Assembly: GCA_035529435.1 (NCBI GenBank)
Contig: DATKWS010000022.1
Location: forward strand, 1 to 19,621
DNA length: 19,621 bases
Reading direction: 5' to 3'
Source of the DNA: DATKWS01 sp035529435
GTDB lineage: Bacteria; Krumholzibacteriota; Krumholzibacteriia; Krumholzibacteriales; Krumholzibacteriaceae
In this document: positions 6,349-14,513 of the stretch, piece by piece
Layout: each line of letters opens with the position of its first letter
Position numbering within the stretch: the stretch's first letter is position 1
Program-made: the position numbers and the translations under genes
The notes under the pieces: generated by a model
The model's database searches: none
Told to the model about the DNA's origin: nothing
Seen by the model: only the letters and a program-made list of their open reading frames with translations

Positions 6349-8268
6349 TTATTCCACTATCGTCGGCGTTACAAAGATCACCAGTTCCTGTTTCTTGTCG
6401 GTCGTGCTCGAGGAGGAGAAGATACCTCCCAGAATCGGCACATCCTTGAGGAATGGAATGCCCCTCTTGACGTCTGTCGTTACCCTCTTTATGAGACCAC
6501 CGATCACGGCGGTTTCCCCGTTCGATACAACGACCCGGGTGTCGGCTTCACTCGTCGAGATGATCACGCCGCCCTGCGCCGTCGACTCGGACTGAAGCTC
6601 GCTCACCTCGGGATGGAGATCGAGCGTGATGGTGCGGTCGGCGTTCACGTGCGGAATCACCCTCAGCATGATACCGATCTTGGTGAGCTCGGTGATCGGG
6701 TTGCCGGCTTCATCAGCAACGATAAGGGGTATTTCCTTGCCGACGAGGATGCTGGCTTCCCGGTTGTCCATCGTGGTGATTCTCGGATTGGAGATGATGT
6801 TCGCCTTGTTGGACTTTTCGAGCATCTCCAGAATCACGTTCAGCTCACCCCAGGAACGGACCGTACCGAACTTGAGCGTTCCGGAGGACATCGATATACC
6901 CTCATTGACCGTGGCGCTCGCCACACCGCTCAGGCCGGAGGCATGGAGGTTCAGCAGACCCCAGTTGATACCGAGTTCCCGCGTCGCCTCGACATCGACC
7001 TCGACGAGCTTGGCATTGATATCCACCTGGAATGTCTTCCTGTCCAGGGTTTTCACCATCTCCGAGATCTTCTCGACATTCTTATCTATGTCATTGACGA
7101 TCAACGAATTGCTTCCGAGATCGACATCAATGCGTCCGCGACTGCTCACGACGTTCGCCAACGCCGCCTTCAGCTCATCCGCGTTGGAGTTTTGCACGAA
7201 GATGATGCGCGTCAGGAGCGGCAGAAGCTCTTCCTTCTTCTTCTCCGCCGTCTGCTCCTCGAGTTCCTCCTTCATGAGGTTTTTATTATCGGCGACGCGG
7301 ATCATGCCGTACTCCTCGCGGTACCCGAAACCGTGCGCCCTGAGCAGGATATCAAGCGCCTCTTCCCACGGTGCATCCTTTATATGGACATTGACTTCAC
7401 CCTTGACGTCCGAACCCGCCACGATATTGACGCCGGCAAACTCGGCGATCGTGCGCAGAACCGTCTTGATATCGGCGCCCTGGACATCGAGGGTGATGCG
7501 CCGTGAGCCCATACCGTAACCACCACCGCCGGCCGGCGCCCCCCGCGTGTATGGTTCGGTCCACGAGAGGAACTCCGTACCTTCGTTGGTACCGGATTTC
7601 TCGCTCTCGCCATTTGTATCATCTGTCTGGATCCACGGCGATTCCGGCGCTTCCGTGCCGGATGGCGCCTGCTCCGCCTCCCCGCGTTCGGTCTTTTCCT
7701 CGGTATCCGCAGCGGACACGACCAGCGGCAGCACGGGACCCATCGAGGCGGCCGTCGTCATTTCAGACGGAGTCTCCGGCGCAGTCGTCTCGACGGGCTC
7801 GGCGACGTTCGGCACCGCCGCCTCACGGAGCTCCGCCATACCGACATCAACGGTTGTCTCACCGTCTCCGCATTCGGATATCTCCACCACTTGGGTGTTT
7901 CCGTTTTCCCAAACACGGTAGTTAACCTTCTTCTTCAGATCGACTACGATTCTCGTGATCCTCATAGGATCGATCTGAAACTGGCTCGTCCTCACCCGGT
8001 GGATCAACGGATTTTCATCATACCGCTCGAGGAAGTCCAGCCGGTATGCGGCACCGACACAATCGATTACCAACCGCTCGGGATCGGTCATCATGAAGGT
8101 GTCGAACCTGATGTCACCAACGGTGCCGATCTCGAGCTTGACGGTATTTCCGGAAGGCACCACTTTGAGACTGTTGATCTCACTTTCCACCTCACCGGCG
8201 GAAATACCGAAAATCGGCAACACCAGACCAGCGAGAACAACCAGAGCGAGTTTGCGGATACTGAGCAT
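6349..8268 (-). CDS. pilQ: Type IV pilus secretin PilQ
   Basis: PilQ forms the outer-membrane ring through which the pilus emerges. The 639 residues begin with a signal peptide (cleavage likely after GISA24). One AMIN domain (about 33-131), which in the family binds peptidoglycan, follows. A disordered acidic Pro/Thr/Glu linker (about 140-250), an STN/N0 domain (257-327), one secretin N domain (about 350-410) and the C-terminal secretin barrel (about 415-638) complete it. The barrel includes VSNGETAVIGGLI and the closing PFLKDVPILGGIF and ELVIFVTP. Proteobacterial PilQ often has two AMIN domains; here there is one. The start ATG has AAGGAG six bases upstream, and the gene starts one base after the pilP stop. 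It is the last gene of pilMNOPQ and is followed by a strong terminator. Confidence 0.97.
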   Translation of the reverse strand: MLSIRKLALVVLAGLVLPIFGISAGEVESEINSLKVVPSGNTVKLEIGTVGDIRFDTFMMTDPERLVIDCVGAAYRLDFLERYDENPLIHRVRTSQFQIDPMRITRIVVDLKKKVNYRVWENGNTQVVEISECGDGETTVDVGMAELREAAVPNVAEPVETTAPETPSEMTTAASMGPVLPLVVSAADTEEKTERGEAEQAPSGTEAPESPWIQTDDTNGESEKSGTNEGTEFLSWTEPYTRGAPAGGGGYGMGSRRITLDVQGADIKTVLRTIAEFAGVNIVAGSDVKGEVNVHIKDAPWEEALDILLRAHGFGYREEYGMIRVADNKNLMKEELEEQTAEKKKEELLPLLTRIIFVQNSNADELKAALANVVSSRGRIDVDLGSNSLIVNDIDKNVEKISEMVKTLDRKTFQVDINAKLVEVDVEATRELGINWGLLNLHASGLSGVASATVNEGISMSSGTLKFGTVRSWGELNVILEMLEKSNKANIISNPRITTMDNREASILVGKEIPLIVADEAGNPITELTKIGIMLRVIPHVNADRTITLDLHPEVSELQSESTAQGGVIISTSEADTRVVVSNGETAVIGGLIKRVTTDVKRGIPFLKDVPILGGIFSSSSTTDKKQELVIFVTPTIVE

Positions 8269-8269
8269 G

Positions 8270-8731
8270 TTATTCTCCTTTTCCCTTCGTCCCCTCCAGA
8301 CGGAGGGTAACGCTACTCGTCTGACCGTACATTGTTACCCGTGCTACTAGTGAACGGTCCCCGACCGATACGACACTTCCGTGACGGACGGGATCGCCCG
8401 CTTTCAATATGTATCCAAACCCGTTGTTATCCTCGAGCATGGCAAATCTTTCCATCCCACCGGATAGAATGCCGACGAGATGGACACCGTAGACATCGAC
8501 GAGATCGAACTCCGATTCCTCGAAATCGCCGGCGATCAAGCTCTGGAAGGGATCCTGGTGGTTGAACGCCTTGTAATAGTACCTTTTTTCACGAAGGTTC
8601 TTTTCCTCCGCCCCTTCCTCCTCCGCAACAACGAGCATCGGGACGACCATCGTGATCAGGAACAGGGCCGGGACGATGAGTCCCCAGAGGACCTTCCACG
8701 TTTTCTTAGGAACTCTTTTTTGAATCCTCAT
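8270..8731 (-). CDS. pilP: PilP-like type IV pilus alignment protein
   Basis: PilP links the inner-membrane PilN/PilO pair to the N0 domain of PilQ. The 153-residue product has a basic N terminus, one hydrophobic segment (about 13-35), then a periplasmic domain with the PilP pattern: DPFQSLI, the VHLVGILSG strand, AMLEDNNGFGYILKAGD, and a beta-rich end. No cysteine follows the hydrophobic segment, so it lacks the lipobox seen in proteobacterial PilP and is probably membrane-anchored or secreted instead. The identification rests on this pattern and on its place between pilO and pilQ. Start choice is uncertain: GTG codons at 8746 and 8743 lie just upstream of ATG 8731. All overlap the end of pilO (8706), which implies coupled translation. 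Confidence 0.85.
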   Translation of the reverse strand: MRIQKRVPKKTWKVLWGLIVPALFLITMVVPMLVVAEEEGAEEKNLREKRYYYKAFNHQDPFQSLIAGDFEESEFDLVDVYGVHLVGILSGGMERFAMLEDNNGFGYILKAGDPVRHGSVVSVGDRSLVARVTMYGQTSSVTLRLEGTKGKGE

Positions 8732-9341
8732 CCTTAGGTTCACCACCTTCCAGAAGCGTATACGCCGTCAATGTCATCTCAGCCTCGATCGTATTGTAGA
8801 CCTGTATCTTCCCCTTCTTGTTGCCCCCACTCGTCTCGACCGATTTCACGTGAAGGCCGGAGACATTGACGATCCTATCGAGGTTCGCAACCTTGGAAAG
8901 AAAGATCCCGAGCTCGTGATACTGCCCGTGGATTTTCACCTTTACCGGATTTTCCGTGAGAAACTCCTTCTGGACGGGTGTCTGGGGTTCAAAGAGAAGG
9001 AATTCGACGCCCGCCTGGTTTCCCGCGCGCGTCACCCTGCGCAGCAGATTGGCGACCTCCTTCTCCTGCGGGAGCATGCTCTGGGCCGCCACCCATTTAT
9101 CGTGCAGCATGTCGAATTCGGCTTCGAGTTTCTCCAGGTTCCCGACGGTTCTTCGAGCCTTCTCCAACTCCGCGCTCATCTTCTCGTAATCGGTGGAGAG
9201 CCGCTCGATTTTCACCTTCATCGGCCGGTAGAAAAACGGCATGAAGGACGTGAAAAAGTAGACGTAACCGACGATGACCAGCAGAATGCCGATAATGATC
9301 GCCTTCTGTGCCTGTGGATCCTTGAAGTCAATCATCGCCAA
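8706..9341 (-). CDS. pilO: Type IV pilus inner-membrane alignment protein PilO
   Basis: PilO pairs with PilN in the periplasm and helps pass signals between the cytoplasmic motor and PilQ. The 211 residues show a short cytoplasmic end, one transmembrane helix (about 14-36), a coiled coil (about 40-95, rich in Glu, Lys and Leu) and a ferredoxin-like periplasmic domain with the family's FLLFEPQ...FLTENPVKVKIHGQYHELGIF section. The C terminus is charged (EPKDEDSKK). The predicted start is TTG at 9341 with AAGGAG seven bases upstream. An ATG two codons later (9335) is the alternative. It lies 11 bases after pilN, and its end overlaps pilP. Confidence 0.93.
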   Translation of the reverse strand: MAMIDFKDPQAQKAIIIGILLVIVGYVYFFTSFMPFFYRPMKVKIERLSTDYEKMSAELEKARRTVGNLEKLEAEFDMLHDKWVAAQSMLPQEKEVANLLRRVTRAGNQAGVEFLLFEPQTPVQKEFLTENPVKVKIHGQYHELGIFLSKVANLDRIVNVSGLHVKSVETSGGNKKGKIQVYNTIEAEMTLTAYTLLEGGEPKDEDSKKSS

Positions 9342-9352
9342 TACCTTTCTCC

Positions 9353-9907
9353 TTATTGTGGTATCGTGTTTGCGCTCAAACCGAACTGCATGACTTTCCG
9401 TTCCTTGATCTCCCCCTGCTTGGCGAAACGGAGATCAACACTCGAAAAGACCGGCGACACCTCGAGATTCGTCATGACGTCGGCAACCGTGTAGTTCGAG
9501 AACGCGAAGCCGTCCACGCTGAACATGTTCGGCGAGAGCTCCGATATACTAGTCAACCAGCAGTTCTTCGGCAGCTGGAAACTCACGTCGTTGAGAAGCT
9601 TGACCCGGAAGTAGCGATACTTGTCGAGCGACGTGATGAGATTGAGCCTGCGATTGACCTCCTCACGTTCCTTTGTGATCTGCTTGATCTTGGCGAGCTG
9701 GGGAGCGAGCCGTTTCTGCTCTTCCACGGCCACCTCGATCTTTTGCTCCAGGCTACTGCTCCTGTGTTTCTGCATGAATCCCACAACGAGTATCGCTGCG
9801 ATAAACACGGTGATGCTTGCCACCATGTACACGGTGGACATCTCCGGAAGTCGGAATTCACGTTTCTTTACCCTATCTTCCGGTGGAAGGAGATTGATCC
9901 TAATCAT
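9353..9907 (-). CDS. pilN: Type IV pilus assembly protein PilN
   Basis: PilN is a bitopic inner-membrane protein whose cytoplasmic tail docks into PilM. The tail motif INLLPPE is present at residues 4-10. A transmembrane helix spans about 24-44, followed by a coiled coil (about 50-95) and a periplasmic ferredoxin-like domain to residue 184 that partners with PilO. Its ATG overlaps the pilM stop by four bases (ATGA, 9907-9904), the usual sign of coupled translation of two proteins that bind each other. Confidence 0.95.
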   Translation of the reverse strand: MIRINLLPPEDRVKKREFRLPEMSTVYMVASITVFIAAILVVGFMQKHRSSSLEQKIEVAVEEQKRLAPQLAKIKQITKEREEVNRRLNLITSLDKYRYFRVKLLNDVSFQLPKNCWLTSISELSPNMFSVDGFAFSNYTVADVMTNLEVSPVFSSVDLRFAKQGEIKERKVMQFGLSANTIPQ

Positions 9908-10980
9908 CGTTTCCCCGCCTTTCTCAAAGCGAGACCAATTCCCACAGTCAACAACGGAGCTATCTTGTCGATATCTTCCTCGTACTCACCGAATATCCCC
10001 TCCTCACAATCCACACCCTCGAGCGGATTATGAATCGAGAGCTCGGCACCGTGCTTTTCGGAGAGAATCTCCTTCAGAAACGGTATGCGCGCTCCACCGC
10101 CACTCAGAACGATCTCGTCGATCTTTTCCGCATCACCGGCGGCTTTCAGGAAGGAAACACTGCGCTCGATACCCAGCGACAGATCCTCGGCGCTCTTTTT
10201 GATGATCGACTTGACCTTCCCTTCGCTGCTGTCCCCGAGTTCCCCGGAGACGATACTCTGGCCTCGTTCGTAATCGATACCCAGTTCCTTCTGGAGAGCG
10301 GCTATGAAGTTATTGCTGCCGATACTGATGTCCCTCGTGAAGTGGGGGCTGTTTGCCTGGATGATATTGATATTCGTGACGTCGCTGCCCACGTTGATCA
10401 GGCCGATTACCTTCTGGTCATCCTGCTCGTATCCGGCGCGATTGACCTCGAAGCAATTCTGCACGGCGAACGAATCGACATCGATGATAACGGGGCTCAG
10501 ACCCGCGTCCCTGATCAGGCTCGCGTGAAGATTGACCATGTCCTTCTTCGCCGCGACGAGCAGTACCTCCATCTGGTTGGCACCGACGTCTTCCCGGAGA
10601 ATCTGGAAATCGAGGCAGACATCATCGACATCGAAGGGGACGTGTTGCTCGGCTTCCCAGAAGATCGCCTCCTGCGCATCCTCGGGGGGCATCCTGTCCA
10701 TAACAACCTTCTTGACGATGACGGCACGGCCCGAAACGGCCGAGACGACATCCTGGTTCGTGATCCCCGACTGCTCCACGCATTCCCGAATCCCTTCAAT
10801 CACGAGGTCACGGTCCATGATCTCGCCCTCGACGATCGCCTCGGGGACAAGCTTCGTGAAACCGAAGTGGACAATCTTCGGGCTGCTACCGGAGTGGTCG
10901 ATCTCAACGATCTTGATAAGACTCGAGCCGATATCAAGACCGATGGTGGAGGATTTCCGCTTGAAAGGTAATGAGATCAT
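9904..10980 (-). CDS. pilM: Type IV pilus actin-like ATPase PilM
   Basis: PilM is a cytoplasmic FtsA/actin-fold protein that binds the PilN tail and connects it to the motor ATPases. The 358-residue length is typical. Visible motifs are the phosphate-binding IGLDIGSSLIKIVE (13-26), the second phosphate loop INVGSDVTNINII and the adenosine motif LSGGGARIPFL. The gene is first in pilMNOPQ, about 118 bases downstream of the transcription start predicted from the sigma-54 site at 11110-11124. A modest AAAGG lies 11 bases before the start codon. The leader also holds a 6-bp inverted repeat (AGAAAC at 11005-11010 with GTTTCT at 11022-11027). Confidence 0.96.
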   Translation of the reverse strand: MISLPFKRKSSTIGLDIGSSLIKIVEIDHSGSSPKIVHFGFTKLVPEAIVEGEIMDRDLVIEGIRECVEQSGITNQDVVSAVSGRAVIVKKVVMDRMPPEDAQEAIFWEAEQHVPFDVDDVCLDFQILREDVGANQMEVLLVAAKKDMVNLHASLIRDAGLSPVIIDVDSFAVQNCFEVNRAGYEQDDQKVIGLINVGSDVTNINIIQANSPHFTRDISIGSNNFIAALQKELGIDYERGQSIVSGELGDSSEGKVKSIIKKSAEDLSLGIERSVSFLKAAGDAEKIDEIVLSGGGARIPFLKEILSEKHGAELSIHNPLEGVDCEEGIFGEYEEDIDKIAPLLTVGIGLALRKAGKR

Positions 10981-11109
10981 TCGTGCACCAACCTTTTAAT
11001 GGCCAGAAACAGTATTGCCCGGTTTCTCATATCAACGGTCTATATCCGAATTCGTCGTTTTCACTTCACAATGAATCCTTGGAACCAACTCTTCTTCCGT
11101 TCGAAGTAC

Positions 11110-11124
11110 GCAACAAGCGTGCCA
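11110..11124 (-). promoter_or_regulatory. Sigma-54 (-24/-12) promoter of pilMNOPQ
   Basis: Read on the minus strand the site is TTGGCACGCTTGTTGCG. It matches TGGCACG-N4-TTGC exactly, with the GG and GC dinucleotides 10 bases apart as required. Transcription should start near 11098, giving a leader of about 118 bases. A sigma-54 promoter needs an enhancer-binding activator, and PilR is encoded 4.6 kb upstream. The match is seen; the regulation is inferred. Confidence 0.85.
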
Positions 11125-11227
11125 ACGCAGACCAAGATAGAATGCGTATAATTCATTATTTACCAAAGCATTAGAATATGCCCGCCTGTCTTGTGCCCTC
11201 CAACGACCTGAGGATATGCAAGATTTC

Positions 11228-11256
11228 TGTGCAAAGTGCCAGACGTTCAAAAACGC
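11228..11256 (-). promoter_or_regulatory. Candidate upstream activator (PilR) site for pilM
   Basis: The minus strand reads GCGTTTTT (11256-11249), seven bases, then TGGCACTTTGCACA (11241-11228). This is about 130-158 bases upstream of the predicted start. A similar bipartite sequence, GCATTTTT, ten bases, TGGCATTTCACA, sits at the equivalent place before pilA. Both are at typical enhancer distance for NtrC-type activators. The GCGTTTTT half overlaps the last codons of pilD, so part of the similarity may be chance. Confidence 0.35.
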
Positions 11257-12011
11257 TGCAAGTACCAGGAAAGTAGATAGGTTCCGAAGAACGTGCAGAA
11301 GGCCGCGGCGGGAGCGAGGAAGGATCCGAAGGCGACGGCTGTCCTGGCATTCCCACCGCCTCTCATCAGTGCGATGCCGTACAACGATCCAAAAAACGAT
11401 GCGATCAGTACCACGGGCAGGACGAGCTGGACCCCGAGAAATGCACCGACCATCGCCATCAGTTTGACATCTCCTCCCCCCATCCCCTCGGAATGCCGCG
11501 CCAGACGGTACACGACACCGACGGCATACAATCCTCCGCTACCCGCAACGGCCCCGAGCACCGAGCTGAGCGGAGTGAGCTCGGGGCTCATGAAGCTCCA
11601 CGCGATACCGATCAGTATGAACGGGAGGCTGATCGAGTCCGGAATGATGCGGTGCTTCCAGTCGATGATCGTGATGGCAACGAGTGCCATCAGGAAAGAG
11701 AACACGAAAACCGCATGGATGCCGACCCCGAAACGCAGCACGGTCAGGTAGGCAAGCGCCCCTCCGGCCGCCTCGACAATAACATAGCGCGGGGAAATCG
11801 GCGCGCCGCACCCGCTGCACCTGCCGCCCAGGAGGAGAAAGCTCGCCACCGGGATATTCTCGTACCACGGTATCGCCTTCCGGCACGAGGGGCAGTACGA
11901 GCGGGGCCTCACCACCGACCGGCCTTCCGGAAGCCGGTAGATGACCACGTTGAGGAAACTGCCCACGATCAGGCCAAAAACAATCACTGATATCGATACG
12001 ATGAGATTCAA
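11247..12011 (-). CDS. pilD: Prepilin peptidase / N-methyltransferase PilD
   Basis: PilD cleaves the short leader of prepilins and N-methylates the new first residue at the inner membrane. The 254-residue polytopic protein has the N-terminal domain with two zinc-type CxxC pairs (Cys40/43 and Cys65/68), needed for methylation. The aspartyl protease residues are Asp117 in IIDWKHRIIPD and Asp181 in GGGDVK. The start is TTG, overlapping the upstream TGA stop as TTGA (12011-12008), so it probably depends on re-initiation after the TPR gene. Its obvious substrate is PilA, encoded upstream. No clear intrinsic terminator follows it; the next 120 bases hold the pilM control region. Confidence 0.96.
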   Translation of the reverse strand: MNLIVSISVIVFGLIVGSFLNVVIYRLPEGRSVVRPRSYCPSCRKAIPWYENIPVASFLLLGGRCSGCGAPISPRYVIVEAAGGALAYLTVLRFGVGIHAVFVFSFLMALVAITIIDWKHRIIPDSISLPFILIGIAWSFMSPELTPLSSVLGAVAGSGGLYAVGVVYRLARHSEGMGGGDVKLMAMVGAFLGVQLVLPVVLIASFFGSLYGIALMRGGGNARTAVAFGSFLAPAAAFCTFFGTYLLSWYLQRF

Positions 12012-12748
12012 TACACGCTCGAATCTTGATCCGCTTGACGGGGCAGATCGGTTTTTTGCTTTGCCGGTTCATGCTCTCCGACCGGATCGGTTGCATCCAG
12101 TTCACCGTTGAGCTTTTCTATGTAGCGCTCCGCGAGATCCCGTATATGAGGATTTTCGGACGTCCGTGCCACTTCTTCCCACATGGCGATGCTCGTTTCT
12201 GCATGACCGCCCTTGGCCGCGACGAAGGCTGCAAAACGGGCCGCGATACCATCGGCGCCGGGCATCCGGGAAGCCCTGTCGAAGTATCGCATCGCCTCGG
12301 TGTAATCGCGTGCGTCGACGTAGTACAGAAATCCCATCTCGAACATCAACCACCAGTCGTTCGGATTGTTCCGGATCCCCTTCTCGAGAAACCTGATCCC
12401 CTCCTTGAAGTAGCCCAGATCCTCGGCGATGATCAGGGCGCCGAAGAGATACGCAAATACGAACTGCGGATCGAGGTCCGTTATGACATCGACGAGATGG
12501 TTGAACAGGGCGAGCTCATTCTCCCCCATCCGGTACGATCCGTAGTACTGTACCGTTCTGAACCAGAGAATATCGGCGGCGAGGTTCCGGTATCCCAGTG
12601 CGATCTGCTTCACGAAACGTCCCGACGGCAGGTACAGAACCTCGAGCCTGTGTTTTTTCTGCGAGAGGTCCTCGACGCTGAGCGCCGAGTAATAGAGGAA
12701 CAGAAGCAACAGGAGAGCGATGACGATCTCGATGGTTCTCCGTTTCAT
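12008..12748 (-). CDS. Membrane-anchored TPR protein of the pilus-linked ABC cluster
   Basis: This is a 246-residue protein with one N-terminal transmembrane helix (about 6-23) and a helical-repeat region (about 80-212) with TPR spacing, for example ALIIAEDLGYFKEGIRFLEK and YTEAMRYFDRASRMPGA. Between them lies a distinctive block, YLPSGRFVKQIALGYRNLAA followed by DILWFRTVQYYG, rich in aromatic residues and probably the part specific to this family. The C-terminal tail is polar. The transmembrane orientation and partners are not shown by sequence. ATG 12748 has GAGGA seven bases upstream; a GTG at 12772 would overlap the permease and lacks support. It sits between the ABC permease and pilD, at the place I recall for pilG/pilI-type genes in M. 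xanthus. A role in pilus assembly with the transporter is inferred. Confidence 0.8.
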   Translation of the reverse strand: MKRRTIEIVIALLLLLFLYYSALSVEDLSQKKHRLEVLYLPSGRFVKQIALGYRNLAADILWFRTVQYYGSYRMGENELALFNHLVDVITDLDPQFVFAYLFGALIIAEDLGYFKEGIRFLEKGIRNNPNDWWLMFEMGFLYYVDARDYTEAMRYFDRASRMPGADGIAARFAAFVAAKGGHAETSIAMWEEVARTSENPHIRDLAERYIEKLNGELDATDPVGEHEPAKQKTDLPRQADQDSSVY

Positions 12749-12758
12749 CACCCGGTCC

Positions 12759-13526
12759 TCACGAGAATTCACGCCTTCTGAAGACGAGATGTGCGAAAAA
12801 CAGAAGTACGCTGCAGTATGCGGCGGCGTAAACGGTCGCCATGAACAGATCGGATATACTGAAGTGGAGATCGTGGACCGCCTCGTGCCTGAGATTGAAC
12901 ACCCTGAGATTCGGCAGGATGTAATAGAATACTTCCATGGCGATCTTCATGAACGAACCGCCGAACTTCTCGGCGAAGACACGCAGATCGTTGCTCAGGC
13001 TCCCGGCGGCGAACAGACACAGCGTGAAAAACGAGGTGAGGATGGGCGTGGTGAATGTGCTGAAGAAGATCACTACGGCGCATATGACCGCCACCTCGAG
13101 CGTCGAGAGGTAGACGGCCGCGAACATGGCCGGTCGGAGAAATCCGCGTCCCAGCGCCACCGTCGCGGCCATCAGTCCCGCCATGACCGTTATCATCAGC
13201 ACAATGGCGGCGACGATGCCGGCAAACTTGCCGAGCAGGTACTGGTACCGCGGCACCGGCCGCGTCAGCACCATGAAGACGGCCCGTTTCTCGACCTCCT
13301 TGTGCACGAGCGTACTGCCGACCAGGACGGCGGTGAGCACGCCGAGTATCGAGATGGCGGCGAGTCCCACGTCGGTCATGATCTTTTCCCTGGCGCCGAC
13401 GGCGAGGGGAGACAGCACGTACGTGCTCGCGAGAAAGATTCCACCGAAGACAAGCGAGACGCAGAGCAGCTTCTGCCGTATCGATTCCCTGAACGTATTC
13501 AACGCTATACTGTAAACTTTCGTCAT
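12759..13526 (-). CDS. ABC-2 type transporter permease in the pilus cluster (PilI-like)
   Basis: This 255-residue membrane protein has about six hydrophobic segments, the architecture of ABC-2/NosY-type permeases. The family signature region VHKEVEKRAVFMVLTRPVPRY, just after the second membrane segment, forms the coupling helix that contacts the ATPase. The N terminus MTKVYSIALNTFRESIRQKLL is the usual amphipathic start of this family. It starts nine bases after the ATPase stop, with GTGAGG seven bases before ATG. It would form the membrane channel for the adjacent ATPase. The transported substrate is unknown; export or membrane remodelling during pilus assembly is a guess from location. Confidence 0.9.
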   Translation of the reverse strand: MTKVYSIALNTFRESIRQKLLCVSLVFGGIFLASTYVLSPLAVGAREKIMTDVGLAAISILGVLTAVLVGSTLVHKEVEKRAVFMVLTRPVPRYQYLLGKFAGIVAAIVLMITVMAGLMAATVALGRGFLRPAMFAAVYLSTLEVAVICAVVIFFSTFTTPILTSFFTLCLFAAGSLSNDLRVFAEKFGGSFMKIAMEVFYYILPNLRVFNLRHEAVHDLHFSISDLFMATVYAAAYCSVLLFFAHLVFRRREFS

Positions 13527-13535
13527 GCACGGGCC

Positions 13536-14513
13536 TCACGATCGGACCGGGGTCGGTTTCTCCCTGTTGCTACGCATCACTTCTGGTATCGCCGGGGGTT
13601 TCACCTCATTGAGAAAAATATTCTCAAGGGAGAGGTGCTGGCTGGCCACCCTGATGATCTCGGCATCGGATGCGCTGATGTGTCGAATCACCTCTCTGAC
13701 ATTCCGTTGCTCCCCGACCACCAGAAATACTTCTTCCCCGGATATGGTCTTCGATTCGATATACCTATCGATTTTCTCGAAACAGGTCTCGCTGCACCCT
13801 CTCGCGGTCACCTCGACCGCTCCCCCTCCCATGCGAATCAGCTCGTCGAGACTCACCGTTCTCACGATCCTGCCGTCACGTATGATACAGGTACGATTGC
13901 ACAACACCTCCATATCGGGCAGGATGTGCGAAGAGAAAAATATCGTTTTTCCGCGGGCTCGAAGATCGACGAGGATATCACGCACCATGATGCGGCCCAG
14001 CGGATCGAGCCCCGAAAACGGTTCATCGAGTATCAGCAGCTCGGGATCGTGAAGGATCGCCTGGGCCAGACCGGCTCGCTGAATCATCCCCTTCGAAAAA
14101 CCCTTCAGGCGCTGTCCGAGTCTCCCCTGGAGCCCGACCATCGCGGCAACCTGTTCGATCCGGCCGGGAAGCGGTCCGCCGTGCATACCGCTCATCCGGC
14201 CGCAGAACGAGAGAAACTCGCGCAGCGAGAGATGCGGGAAGAAGTAGGGCGTTTCGGGAAGAAAACCGACATGGGACATGACGGACCTGTCGGATATCAG
14301 GTTGCCGAATATCTCCACGTGCCCCCCATCGGGACGCAGGAGTCCCAGTATGATCTTGATCGTCGTCGTCTTTCCCGCGCCGTTGGGACCGAGAAAGCCG
14401 AGAATCTCACCGACCCCGACGGAAAAAGAAACACCGTGCAGAACTTCCCGCGAACGAAAGCTCATGTCGCCGCGGAACGATTTGCTCACGTCTTCAACCC
14501 TCAGAACATCCAT
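13536..14513 (-). CDS. ABC transporter ATPase in the pilus cluster (PilH-like of M. xanthus)
   Basis: The protein has 325 residues. The nucleotide-binding domain (about 4-230) has Walker A GPNGAGKT (42-49), a Q-loop region FLPETPYFFPHLS in which Glu87 replaces Gln, signature FSKGM (139-143), Walker B LLILDE (159-164), D-loop SGLD (167-170) and the switch His196 in SSH. A C-terminal extension (about 230-325) of the kind seen in CcmA/GldA/NatA-type ATPases follows. Start ATG has GAGG eight bases upstream. It is the first gene of the ATPase-permease-TPR-pilD run. In M. xanthus an ABC ATPase called PilH lies between pilA and pilD and is needed for pili (from memory). The name pilH means a different, chemotaxis protein in Pseudomonas, so I give no symbol. 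Confidence 0.92.
   Translation of the reverse strand: MDVLRVEDVSKSFRGDMSFRSREVLHGVSFSVGVGEILGFLGPNGAGKTTTIKIILGLLRPDGGHVEIFGNLISDRSVMSHVGFLPETPYFFPHLSLREFLSFCGRMSGMHGGPLPGRIEQVAAMVGLQGRLGQRLKGFSKGMIQRAGLAQAILHDPELLILDEPFSGLDPLGRIMVRDILVDLRARGKTIFFSSHILPDMEVLCNRTCIIRDGRIVRTVSLDELIRMGGGAVEVTARGCSETCFEKIDRYIESKTISGEEVFLVVGEQRNVREVIRHISASDAEIIRVASQHLSLENIFLNEVKPPAIPEVMRSNREKPTPVRS

Noticed and set aside
10577..10595. TTGGCAC on the plus strand inside pilM.
   Set aside because: There is no TTGC element at the required distance and no gene starts downstream on that strand.
11228..11241. TGGCAC...TTTGC on the minus strand as a second sigma-54 promoter for pilM.
   Set aside because: GG and GC are too close together; it fits better as part of a possible activator site.
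11125..11246. A terminator for pilD.
   Set aside because: Only a 4-bp stem was found near 11244-11256, without a T-run on the minus strand, so nothing supportable.
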